Shown: piece after piece, positions 24,859 to 32,947 of the stretch
Layout: each line of letters opens with the position of its first letter
Position numbering within the stretch: position 1 is the first letter of the stretch
Notes under the pieces: generated by a model
What the model was told of the DNA's origin: nothing
Seen by the model: the letters and a program-made list of their open reading frames with translations, nothing else
Databases searched by the model: none
Translations under genes and position numbers: made by a program
Assembly: GCA_009782285.1 (NCBI GenBank)
Contig: WRJK01000009.1
Location: 1-48,441 of the forward strand
Direction: 5' to 3'
Source: Clostridiales bacterium
GTDB taxonomy: Bacteria; Bacillota; Clostridia; Peptostreptococcales; Anaerovoracaceae
Length of the DNA: 48,441 nucleotides

Positions 24859-25119
24859 TTATTTCAGATACCGAAGGATAAGCTCCGGTTTGCTTTTCAC
24901 GTCGAGCTTTTTATAGATCCGTTTTGTGTAATACTTTACCGTATTTTTCGTTTTCCCCAAGCTCGCTGCGATTTCTTCCGTTTTCCTACCCTCCATGAGC
25001 AAATTGAAAACCTGCCGTTCTTTGTTCGTAAGCTCAACATCAACCATATTATTCCAAAGTTTGGCAACGGTAGAGAGGAACCCAGAAAAACGACGTGTTT
25101 TCCCGTTTTGTTTTGCCAC
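24859..25119 (-). CDS. Orphan LuxR-type HTH regulator
   Basis: 86 residues consisting of almost only a LuxR/NarL helix-turn-helix: LTNKERQVFNLLMEGRK, EEIAASLGKTKNTVKYYTKR, IYKKLDVKSKPELI. There is no receiver or ligand domain. The GTG start has GAGGTGA upstream. It heads the operon of the two lipoproteins and the giant surface protein and probably controls it. A weak promoter-like pair (TTGTGG, 17 bases, TATCTT) lies upstream on the minus strand between this gene and the divergent DUF3137 gene. Confidence 0.87.
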   Translation of the reverse strand: MAKQNGKTRRFSGFLSTVAKLWNNMVDVELTNKERQVFNLLMEGRKTEEIAASLGKTKNTVKYYTKRIYKKLDVKSKPELILRYLK

Positions 25120-25193
25120 GTGGTATCACCTCAAGTCAATGCAATGCCACTAAAGATAATGTTGAGAAAAATAATCCACAAAATAGGGGCAGC

Positions 25194-26189
25194 ATGGATA
25201 CATTATTACATAAGTTTATGGAAGAAATCAAGCGTTTTTTTGGTGCGTTAACAACTGGATATTCTGCGTCGGATTTTCACAGCAAAATGCCGCAGAGCAA
25301 AACCCTAAGCGATGATGAACTATCAATAAAGCTTCTCGCTCTTGCGGGAAAAATAAAAAAGGTTAGGCCTATCACATATATCTGTTTTACTGTTGGTGTA
25401 GCCGCGCTTTCTGCAGGCAGGTTGGAAATGATACCGAAAGATATCGGCCTTATTGTGGGACTGCCTGTATTGGCTTGTGCCGCCTTCTTCATCTTTTGGG
25501 GGCGGTCAGTGAACGAAGATATTAGGCAGTTAGTCAGTCAAAACATAGTGAAAGATATGTTATCAGAAACTTTCACAGTAAAGAGCTACGAGCCCTTTGG
25601 TAAAGTTGATCGTAGTGCCATACGGGCGTCAGCACTGATTGATGATTGGGATAATTGCAGTGGGAACAATCTGGTGCAAGGAACGTATCGAGGCGTTGAC
25701 CTATCGTTTTCGAATCTTCGTATTTATAGATCTGGTGTAGATAAGAGCCAGAAGACATTATTCAACGGACAGTGGCTGACTTGCAAGTTAAAAATCGAAC
25801 TGCCAGTGACAATCCGGCTTCGTGAGCGTAGCGCAAACAATAAAAGAATGCGTTCCGACGTCGAAACTGAGAATGCGTTTTTCAACGAAAAGTATCAGAT
25901 TTTGACCCTTTATCCGAACACGGCGAACCACATCTTAACCCCACAATTCATGGAAACTATTATCAAAATGAACGAACGGGCTAATACACGGATATTTATG
26001 TCTTTCAAGGGTGATACGGTTTATATTGCGCTTCACAACACAAGCCGCTTGTTTGAAGTAAATCCGAAAGAAATCCTTAGCGGCACGAGCATTGCCGAGG
26101 TTCGCGAACATATAAACGAGAACATCAAATACATTACAAACGTTGTAGACGAGCTTTTACTGGACGACTATTTGTTTGACCAACGATAG
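25194..26189 (+). CDS. DUF3137 domain membrane protein
   Basis: 331 residues. Two hydrophobic helices near the N terminus (ITYICFTVGVAALSA and IGLIVGLPVLACAAFFIFW) are followed by a large cytoplasmic DUF3137-type region with YRGVDLSFSNLRIY, FNGQWLTCKLK and FMSFKGDTVYIALHN. The family is of unknown function. The ATG at 25194 (MDTLLHKFMEEIKRFF) has AGGGG upstream and fits the family; the frame is open to 25095 without a better site. It is divergent from the LuxR-type gene and shares its 74-base upstream region. Confidence 0.82.
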   Translation: MDTLLHKFMEEIKRFFGALTTGYSASDFHSKMPQSKTLSDDELSIKLLALAGKIKKVRPITYICFTVGVAALSAGRLEMIPKDIGLIVGLPVLACAAFFIFWGRSVNEDIRQLVSQNIVKDMLSETFTVKSYEPFGKVDRSAIRASALIDDWDNCSGNNLVQGTYRGVDLSFSNLRIYRSGVDKSQKTLFNGQWLTCKLKIELPVTIRLRERSANNKRMRSDVETENAFFNEKYQILTLYPNTANHILTPQFMETIIKMNERANTRIFMSFKGDTVYIALHNTSRLFEVNPKEILSGTSIAEVREHINENIKYITNVVDELLLDDYLFDQR

Positions 26190-26460
26190 CTGGTGTGCAT
26201 TGACCCGATGCATTGACCCGGCCTTAATACTGGCTATTGGCCTAGTGCTGGGGCTATTTGCCGCATGCTCCCAGCTTGCGCCTGATAAGGGATTGCCCGA
26301 CATAGATGTCGGCACTTGGGCTGGCACAGGCGGCAACCTTAGCGACGCCGCGTACGTCAGCGGCGGCGGTCCGGTGATCTTCGATGGCTACTTCGTCGAC
26401 TTCATCAACGGCGTCCGCCCCGCTTTGAAAATAAAGTTGGATAGTAGGATCAAACCATAG
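26176..26460 (+). pseudogene. Remnant of a DUF6273-type lipoprotein gene
   Basis: The frame holds a lipoprotein-like signal (ALILAIGLVLGLFAAC, Cys31) followed at once by what looks like the C-terminal piece of a DUF6273 domain: SDAAYVSGGGPVIFDGYF and NGVRPALKIKLD. The bulk of such a domain, over 100 residues, is missing, and there is no ribosome binding site. The first bases overlap the end of the DUF3137 gene, and a 12-base repeat, TGCATTGACCCG (26196-26207 and 26209-26220), lies at the 5-prime edge. I read it as an internally deleted relic. Confidence 0.55.
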
Positions 26461-26462
26461 TG

Positions 26463-26490
26463 TTGTAATATTTGGAACCTATGGTATAAT
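26463..26490 (+). promoter_or_regulatory. Candidate promoter of the toxin-antitoxin pair
   Basis: TATAAT at 26485-26490 with TTGTAA 16 bases upstream. GAGAGGAG follows at 26502-26509. Confidence 0.42.
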
Positions 26491-26512
26491 TGATACATAT
26501 TGAGAGGAGATG

Positions 26513-26743
26513 ATGAATGTGCAGGCATATAGTGGTCATATTGAAGCGGGGTGTTTTTATACAAATGATGGCGTGGTATTGCCAGACTGCAGAGATGCAT
26601 TGCTTGTTATTGGGAATGTCATAAGGCCGAATAACGGACACGCAATGACATGGAAGAAGTTTTTTGATACCATAAATGCATGCGATGAAGAACTACCAGA
26701 AACCATTGAGCGAGTTAATATCACAAGGGAGATCAGTATATGA
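26513..26743 (+). CDS. Antitoxin partner of VapC
   Basis: 76-residue small protein with the N-terminal AYSGHIEAGCFYTNDG beta segment found in antitoxins of clostridial VapC pairs, and a short helical C-terminal tail for binding toxin (KKFFDTINACDEELPETIE). Two ATG codons stand in tandem; the second (26513) is better spaced from GAGAGGAG. It overlaps the toxin start by 4 bases (ATGA). It should neutralise VapC and repress the operon. Confidence 0.78.
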   Translation: MNVQAYSGHIEAGCFYTNDGVVLPDCRDALLVIGNVIRPNNGHAMTWKKFFDTINACDEELPETIERVNITREISI

Positions 26744-27147
26744 ACGGTTATGCTGTCGATACAAATATTATTTCATTCCTACTTCGTGGCAATCAAAAGC
26801 TGCAGGATAAAGTTTATAATGAAACAGCTGAAGGAAAAATTGTTGCTATTCCACCAATAGCGTATTATGAGGTTAGGCGGTGGTTAATCGAGCGCCACGC
26901 AGCAGTAAAATTGTCTGCATTTGAAGAGCTATGCGAAAAATTGGGTGTCGACGCCTTAGATACGGAATCACTGGACAAAGCTGCTGATATTTATGCATCC
27001 TTAAAAAAATCCGGAAAACTAATTGACGATGCAGATATTCTTATTGCTGCATCCTGCATCGCGCATGAATACACGCTTATTACAAATAACATACGACATT
27101 TTAATAGGATCGCAGAGCTGAAAATTGAGGACTGGACAACAGAATAA
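26740..27147 (+). CDS. vapC: VapC-type PIN-domain ribonuclease toxin
   Basis: 135-residue intact PIN-domain toxin. Acidic active-site residues are visible as D7 in AVDTNIISFLL, E44 in YYEVRRWL, and D97/D99 in LIDDADILIAA, with TNNIRHF (N117) near the end. VapC enzymes cut tRNA or rRNA. Unlike the vapC at 4263 this copy is full-length. It overlaps the antitoxin gene by 4 bases. The next gene (dehydratase) starts 48 bases later and appears unrelated. Confidence 0.9.
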   Translation: MNGYAVDTNIISFLLRGNQKLQDKVYNETAEGKIVAIPPIAYYEVRRWLIERHAAVKLSAFEELCEKLGVDALDTESLDKAADIYASLKKSGKLIDDADILIAASCIAHEYTLITNNIRHFNRIAELKIEDWTTE

Positions 27148-27194
27148 ACAAGCAAATATTTCGTACCAATCGGATTGAAAGGAACGAGGAATTC

Positions 27195-28145
27195 ATGGTT
27201 AATTTCAATGACGTCGTAGATGCGAGGCGAAGGATCGAAAAATACATTTCATTGACGCCGCTCGATTTCTCCATAAGCTTGAGCAGCGAAAAAACGAAAG
27301 TATATCTGAAACTGGAATCCCAGCAAAAACAAAAGTCATACAAAGTCAGGGGTGCGCTGAGCAAAATTACCGCATTGACGGAAGAAGAAAAAGAAGCGGG
27401 CATTTACGCCATTTCGTCAGGCAACCATGGCGCTGCGGTGAGCTATGCCGGGTATTTGCTTGGAATAAAAGCGGTCAAAGTGTTTGTCCCAGAAACAGCC
27501 CCAGCGGCAAAAGTCGAGAAAATCAAGTATTATGGCGCAGAGATAGTCCAAGTCGGGGGAAATTACGACGAAACCCACAGCATTGCAGAGGAGCAGATGG
27601 AGAAACTCAACATGACGTACATCCACTCCGGGTCGGAGGTGCAGGCGATCGCCGGGCAAGGGACGGTCGGGCTTGAAATAATGGAGCAAAACCCGGATAC
27701 GGACGTTATCCTCGTGCCTATCGGGGGCGGTGGCCTGATCACGGGCGTGAGTATTGCGGCGAAGCACATGAACCCTAGCGTCAAAATCATCGGTGTGCAG
27801 ACTGAAGCCTGCCCTGCAATGGTAAAATCTCTGGAAGACAACGTGTTTTATGAGTACTTCCCGTCAGAAGAGAGCATTTGCGAGGCACTGGTGGGGGGCG
27901 TCTTTGACATACCATTCAGGATGGCCAAAGAGTGCATCGACGACATTCTCGTCGTGAGCGAGGCTGAAATACGAAAAGCCACAGCAAGGCTGCTGACCGA
28001 AGAAAAAGTTGTAGCGGAACCTTCCGGTGCTATTGGGGTCGCTGCGCTTGTCAACAACCCGGAGTTGTTTGAGAACAAGAACGTTGCCATTGTCGTCTCC
28101 GGCGGAAACATTGACAAGGAGCTGATGCGGCAATTGATTGTCTGA
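27195..28145 (+). CDS. Threonine/serine ammonia-lyase (PLP-dependent)
   Basis: 316-residue fold-type II enzyme. The PLP lysine is K50 in KSYKVRGAL; SSGNHGAA (74-81) binds the substrate, and GGGGLITG near 176 holds the phosphate. It lacks the C-terminal ACT domains of biosynthetic IlvA, so it is more like catabolic threonine dehydratase or serine/threonine racemase-type enzymes; which, I cannot say. It would turn threonine or serine into 2-oxobutyrate or pyruvate. The ATG lies behind AAAGGAACGAGG. Confidence 0.88.
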   Translation: MVNFNDVVDARRRIEKYISLTPLDFSISLSSEKTKVYLKLESQQKQKSYKVRGALSKITALTEEEKEAGIYAISSGNHGAAVSYAGYLLGIKAVKVFVPETAPAAKVEKIKYYGAEIVQVGGNYDETHSIAEEQMEKLNMTYIHSGSEVQAIAGQGTVGLEIMEQNPDTDVILVPIGGGGLITGVSIAAKHMNPSVKIIGVQTEACPAMVKSLEDNVFYEYFPSEESICEALVGGVFDIPFRMAKECIDDILVVSEAEIRKATARLLTEEKVVAEPSGAIGVAALVNNPELFENKNVAIVVSGGNIDKELMRQLIV

Positions 28146-28219
28146 CGCTACGGATATTTTTCACATTTCAATTCTTTCGAGCCACTGGGATTAAACGTTT
28201 CTGTTAAGACGAAATAATC

Positions 28220-28247
28220 ATGGAAACGCATTGATTCCATTTTTTTT
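28220..28247 (+). terminator. Weak intrinsic terminator after the dehydratase
   Basis: Stem ATGGAA (28220-28225), loop of 9, stem TTCCAT (28235-28240), then a run of eight T. The stem is AT-rich and only 6 bp. Confidence 0.42.
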
Positions 28248-28281
28248 GCGTAAATACTTGTAAAAATCATATTTACCTGTC

Positions 28282-31200
28282 TTGGCTTCTTCAATGATGC
28301 TAATGCAAACGGGTGCAGCTTCTGACCTGCCCAATCCCGGTGTTGGCGAGGCGGCTATGGCAGCGGGCGGCATTGACGAGCCCGCCTCGATTGACGACGG
28401 CTGCATAAGGGTAACAGTGGACGAAGAGATGAACATGGCAGTGTTCCGCAATGACGGCAGCGCAACAGACCCTGTATGGACGCCAATGACCAGCCCTATT
28501 GAAAAGATGGGCGCGTCCGGGGGCACTGCGGTGACAGGCGGCGCCGCTTGGGCAAACGCCCTGCCTTGGTCCACAGGCACAGGCACGGCTACGGCAAACC
28601 ACCACAACAACGCTGCTAAGATACTGTCGGGCAAATCCGGATACGTGACTACATGGGACGGCGCCGGCAGTAGGGCAGCAAATGGCAACGACCAGAACGA
28701 AAAGCTGCTGACCGATGAATTTGCAGTGACAAGCGCAGTTAGTGAGACAAACGTAAAAACTCATTTTGGCACAGGCGCGCGCCTTACCGTAGTCGGGAAA
28801 AACGACGACTGCAACCTTGAGCGGACGCTTGTGGTAGAGACGTCCCTTGCAGACCCCGGCGTAGTTGCAGTGTCCACGTACTACAAGTACACGGGTTCAG
28901 AGACTGCAGGGCTCGCGGTCACCAAATTCGTGGAGAACAACTACAAAATTGAAGACGTAACGCCGGAAAAGAAATTCGGAAACAACATCGACTCCGGTGT
29001 GTGGACGTTCCAAGGCAGCGGTACAGAGTGGGGCAGGGACTATGTCATGCCCGTGTTTGACACAATGGGCGTCGGCAACTGCGTCAACTTCAACGCTACG
29101 TTCAGCGGGCTGCCCGGCACAAACGCAACTTCGCGCAACAACTGGCACTGGGCCGTCGCAGGCAGCGTCCCATACAACAATTATTTCGGGACGAACGTGG
29201 GGATAGGAATCGGTTCGTTTATGCCATACCATGTATACGGGCTCGAACTGCCCACTCGCGGCAGCGGCATAACGAACAACCACAACATAGCGTACGCATG
29301 GGTGGGCTGGCCCGGCAAAACGCTGGCGCCCGGCAAGGACGAATACATAGGCACGAGTTTCGTCGCTGTGCATGACGGCGACTTCTACAGTGCCAACCAA
29401 ATGTACGCCAGCGCCATGAGCAAGGTTGACACTGGATGGTGCGTCCCGTTTGTAAGCGACTTGGTCACACTCCCGGCATCAAAGGACATGCCGGCATGGG
29501 CTTGGGCCCCTCTTTGGGAAACGTGGGGTTACGGCACAGGCTTCAATCCGGGCAACATTATGGACAAAGTTGGGGAATTTCAGCAGCTTGGCATAGAGTC
29601 TGTTACCCTTGACGACAGGTGGTACGCGAGGACCGACGCGTCAGGGGAGGGCATGTACCTGCCAGACCTGAATTTGTGGTCGCAGGCTTTAAGCAGGCTC
29701 AACGCGTACGAATGGAAGGACCCTGCGCTCAAAGCAAAATACAGCGGCGTGACACTGTCAACCGCAAACAACGCAGAGGGCATAAAGGTTATTAGGGCGT
29801 TCAACGACTACATGCACGACCATGGAATAAAAGTCGTCGCATGGGGGATGTCGTCGGTTGCCAGAGGCGGCGCAAGCCCGCTCCTGGCAGCTCACCCCGA
29901 CTGGTATGCGAGGAATGCAAGCGGCGGCCTCGTTAACGGGGGCAGCTCAACGAGTTTCCTGTGTTTAGGGAACCCATCAGTGATTGACGAGTTTACAGAT
30001 TACTTCTGCAACCTGATTTTTGATGAATACTCCTTTGACGGCCTAAAGGGGGATTCGATTCAGGGCCAGCCGCCGTGCTACGCGACAGGCCATGGCCACG
30101 ACGGTGACCCCGAAGCCAGCATGAGGGGAAGCGGTCCTTTCTACAAGACCATATACGACAAGGCGAACCTGATAAGAGGGGCTACGGCAACCTTGGGCGG
30201 GCCAATAGTTAACCCTGAAAAAACTGCGGTCATCATGAACTGCAACTGCGGTTCGCCACACAACTTTTTCAACTACAGCGGTGTCAACAGGCCTGTGCCT
30301 GGGGACAATTTGGGCAGCCGACAGACGCGCTACCTGCTGAAGTCGTTCAAAGGGTTTTACGGCGCTGATTTCCCTGTCGTCGGCGACCATTTGATGCTGA
30401 GCATAATCACCAACACCAATGACAGCGTCAGGAGGCCAGGTCCAGTGGATTACATTTCACATGTCGGGGCAGGCGCGGTTTTAGACACAAAATACGTTAC
30501 TGACAAGTTCAACCCGTTGCAGGGTTCTATGCCAGATGTGTACCCCGAGATGAAGATGCGCTACCCATGGGACGCTAACTCCCATGACAGGCACCTGACA
30601 GACGACCGCTACGAGTGGGACGAGATGTTCAACTGGTTCAACCTCTACAGCCACCTGTCATTGTCAAGCAAAGAGATGATCGGCGAAGCCTACAAGTACG
30701 CTTTTGACTATCCCGAAGGGTATGTGTACAGAGATGACGCAAGCAATGGCGACCGTTACTACTCTTTCTTTGCCACGTCGAATGCCGTTACGAACGGTTC
30801 GCAAGGTTTTAAGAGCAATTCGGCAGTCGCCGTCGACCCGTGGGGTAGCGGATACGAAAGCAGCAACAAGTTCAACGGAGACATTGAGCTCAGGGAGCTT
30901 GACGCGGGCGCTTCATATGAAGTTACCGATTGCGTGACGGGCAGCAGGCTTGGCGGCGGTTTGGTCGCTGCCAACTCTGAAGGGATAGCCACTATAGCGG
31001 GAGTCAGCTTTACTACGGGAATTATCCTGAAAGCATCAAAGGTTCCTTCTTTCCAGGTTTACGGAAAAGTCACTGGGGCAGGCAGCGTAGCGGTCCCCGG
31101 CACGGCGCTTTCGCTCTTTGACAAAAACGGCAATCAGGTGGGTGCTTCTGTCATGACGGGTCCAGACGGGCTCTACAGGTTTGTGTTTGCAGCGCCTGGA

Positions 31201-32541
31201 GACGGGTATTACATAAAAGCGATTGCCTGGAACGGCGATTCCAAGGTTGAGGAGGGCATAGCCGTAGCTGCTGCGGACGTTGAGAGGAACATAGGTTTCA
31301 GCGATCTTTCCATCCAATGGTCTTACAACGTCACCGGGCGGATTTATTACAACAATTCCGGTACAACGGCCCAAAGACCTCCGGCTGGCGTACTTATCCA
31401 AGTCGTCGACAAAACGGACGGTAGTGTCGTTGCGGCGGCGTTCAGGCCTTCAAGCGCCAATGCGGGCTATGTGACAAACAGCATACCGCCTTCTGATCAC
31501 GATCTGGCTATCGTAGTGACGAACGTGGCCAATTACGCCCGTTACGAATCGGCGCCATTTAGGATTGCTGACCAGAATTTAACTAGGGACATTGTTTTAA
31601 ACAGGATATTCAACATAAGCGGCAAGGTCACGGCAGCTGACGCGCCGGGCGGCTTAGCTGGTGCAACGGTGCAGCTGCTTGACGCCACGGACAACGACAA
31701 GCCAGTCGGCAGCCCGGTGCTGACCAATTCAACAGGGGACTACACAATTGCCAATGCAACAGCAGGAACCTACAAGATCAGCGTGAAGAAAGAAGGTTAT
31801 GATGAGGGCATCATCGATCAGTGGACGATCGCGGCAAGCAACACAGCCAACGTCACCGGGAAGAACATTGTACTCGAGCTGTACTCTTCTGCGAGCGTAT
31901 ATGCGGATGCCGAGAGCGACATAGCAAAGAACGTATGCTTCACACTGGCGCTGCGCGGTGTTAAGAACGTACTGACGTTTGAGGCAGAATTCGTGATCGA
32001 CGGCAGCATGCTTTCCGGCATCGGGGCAGAGGGGCTAAACGGCTTTTCAGTTATTGACGGTATCGCCTGGCGCAGCATGGGGGGCGACCTGTGGCGAGGG
32101 ACTGTCACCTTGGCGTACAACGCAGGGAACGACGAAGGCCTTACAAGCATTTGGCCCGTTGACATCGCCAAATTCGTCTTCGCTCCAAGGGCTGTTGGCG
32201 ACGCTGTCTTCGAGCTTGCAGGAGTGAAATCCGCCGGCCTTGTGGGAGACGTAACCGAATACCTTGACATCAAGATTTTGTCGGGCAAGGCGGTGACAAA
32301 CATCGACCAGCGCACATTCTCGAAGTACGACCTGAACAGAGACGGCATAGTGGACGCACTGGATCTTGGCATCATGTTGCTGTACTGTGGATTTGACAAA
32401 GGTAGCCCGAATTGGGAAACTCTGGTAAAAGTCAACGATTCTCGGGGCAAAGGTGTCACTGCAAGCATTTGTGACGTCAACTCAGACGGTGTGATCGACA
32501 TGCTCGACCTGCTGGATCTGTTCATCCACTACACGAAATAA
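28282..32541 (+). CDS. GH36-like glycoside hydrolase with carboxypeptidase-regulatory repeats, cohesin-like domain and dockerin
   Basis: About 1419 residues. The catalytic part (roughly 150-720) resembles GH36/clan GH-D alpha-galactosidases: WAWAPLWETWG near 406, ESVTLDDRWY, GIKVVAWGMS, HPDWYAR, FDGLKGDSIQ with candidate nucleophile D591, and VVGDHL with D702 as candidate acid/base. Three Ig-type carboxypeptidase-regulatory repeats start near 924, 1013 and 1110. A cohesin-like domain follows from about 1200, then a type I dockerin (1348-1419) with calcium loops DLNRDGIVDALDLG and DVNSDGVIDMLDLL. The start is unsure: no ribosome binding site is seen, and the frame opens at 28264 with KSYLPVLASSMMLMQTGAAS, which resembles a signal peptide missing its first codons. 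The 5-prime end may be broken. Confidence 0.8.
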   Translation: MASSMMLMQTGAASDLPNPGVGEAAMAAGGIDEPASIDDGCIRVTVDEEMNMAVFRNDGSATDPVWTPMTSPIEKMGASGGTAVTGGAAWANALPWSTGTGTATANHHNNAAKILSGKSGYVTTWDGAGSRAANGNDQNEKLLTDEFAVTSAVSETNVKTHFGTGARLTVVGKNDDCNLERTLVVETSLADPGVVAVSTYYKYTGSETAGLAVTKFVENNYKIEDVTPEKKFGNNIDSGVWTFQGSGTEWGRDYVMPVFDTMGVGNCVNFNATFSGLPGTNATSRNNWHWAVAGSVPYNNYFGTNVGIGIGSFMPYHVYGLELPTRGSGITNNHNIAYAWVGWPGKTLAPGKDEYIGTSFVAVHDGDFYSANQMYASAMSKVDTGWCVPFVSDLVTLPASKDMPAWAWAPLWETWGYGTGFNPGNIMDKVGEFQQLGIESVTLDDRWYARTDASGEGMYLPDLNLWSQALSRLNAYEWKDPALKAKYSGVTLSTANNAEGIKVIRAFNDYMHDHGIKVVAWGMSSVARGGASPLLAAHPDWYARNASGGLVNGGSSTSFLCLGNPSVIDEFTDYFCNLIFDEYSFDGLKGDSIQGQPPCYATGHGHDGDPEASMRGSGPFYKTIYDKANLIRGATATLGGPIVNPEKTAVIMNCNCGSPHNFFNYSGVNRPVPGDNLGSRQTRYLLKSFKGFYGADFPVVGDHLMLSIITNTNDSVRRPGPVDYISHVGAGAVLDTKYVTDKFNPLQGSMPDVYPEMKMRYPWDANSHDRHLTDDRYEWDEMFNWFNLYSHLSLSSKEMIGEAYKYAFDYPEGYVYRDDASNGDRYYSFFATSNAVTNGSQGFKSNSAVAVDPWGSGYESSNKFNGDIELRELDAGASYEVTDCVTGSRLGGGLVAANSEGIATIAGVSFTTGIILKASKVPSFQVYGKVTGAGSVAVPGTALSLFDKNGNQVGASVMTGPDGLYRFVFAAPGDGYYIKAIAWNGDSKVEEGIAVAAADVERNIGFSDLSIQWSYNVTGRIYYNNSGTTAQRPPAGVLIQVVDKTDGSVVAAAFRPSSANAGYVTNSIPPSDHDLAIVVTNVANYARYESAPFRIADQNLTRDIVLNRIFNISGKVTAADAPGGLAGATVQLLDATDNDKPVGSPVLTNSTGDYTIANATAGTYKISVKKEGYDEGIIDQWTIAASNTANVTGKNIVLELYSSASVYADAESDIAKNVCFTLALRGVKNVLTFEAEFVIDGSMLSGIGAEGLNGFSVIDGIAWRSMGGDLWRGTVTLAYNAGNDEGLTSIWPVDIAKFVFAPRAVGDAVFELAGVKSAGLVGDVTEYLDIKILSGKAVTNIDQRTFSKYDLNRDGIVDALDLGIMLLYCGFDKGSPNWETLVKVNDSRGKGVTASICDVNSDGVIDMLDLLDLFIHYTK

Positions 32542-32691
32542 CAAGCTTCATGGTTTTGCTGGCGCTTGGCGCATGTGTGGAATGGGATCAACAAAGAATA
32601 TCCAAGATTCAACGGCAGCAGTTCAATTTGTACGAAAACAGGGAAAAAAACACAGATTGAAAAAATATTTCCTGAAATACAAAAATATTAT

Positions 32692-32721
32692 TTGACGAAT
32701 GCTGTCAATATTTTATATAAT
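32692..32721 (+). promoter_or_regulatory. Promoter for the small ORF and M14-type peptidase
   Basis: TTGACG at 32692-32697, 18 bases, TATAAT at 32716-32721. It lies in an AT-rich tract. The bases between the GH36 stop (32541) and here hold nothing else I can identify. Confidence 0.58.
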
Positions 32722-32746
32722 ATAATATCCATATATAATATAATAT
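32714..32746 (+). repeat. Direct repeat of 15 bases over the promoter
   Basis: TATATAATATAATAT occurs at 32714-32728 and again at 32732-32746. Each copy contains a possible -10 box, so they might be alternative start sites or a protein binding site. Confidence 0.5.
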
Positions 32747-32830
32747 TAATATAGCATGTTAAGCACGGCGAAAATGACGCTATGCACAAACAAAACGCAT
32801 AGCAGAATTCGAAGGGGGGTGTTTTTCAAA

Positions 32831-32929
32831 ATGTGCGCAAGGTTAACCACGTTCCTTAAAAACGCGGCTGAAAAACCGGAAAAGCCGGGCGGAGAACCGC
32901 AACTTCAAAATAAAAGCGGCAATAATTAA
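32831..32929 (+). CDS. Small protein of 32 residues, unknown
   Basis: An ATG 10 bases after AAGGGGGGT opens a 32-codon frame starting MCARLTTFLKNAAEKPEKPG and ending with Gln, Asn, Lys, Ser and Gly-rich residues. It is charged, with no signal peptide or membrane helix. It ends 18 bases before the peptidase gene and is probably on its transcript. I do not recognise the family. Confidence 0.5.
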   Translation: MCARLTTFLKNAAEKPEKPGGEPQLQNKSGNN

Positions 32930-32947
32930 ATTTGGGAGGAAATTGTA

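Noticed and set aside
31818..32525. Long minus-strand frame opposite the dockerin end of the GH36 gene
   Set aside because: It is a shadow of the well supported plus-strand gene, rich in Ser and Pro as expected from reverse reading.
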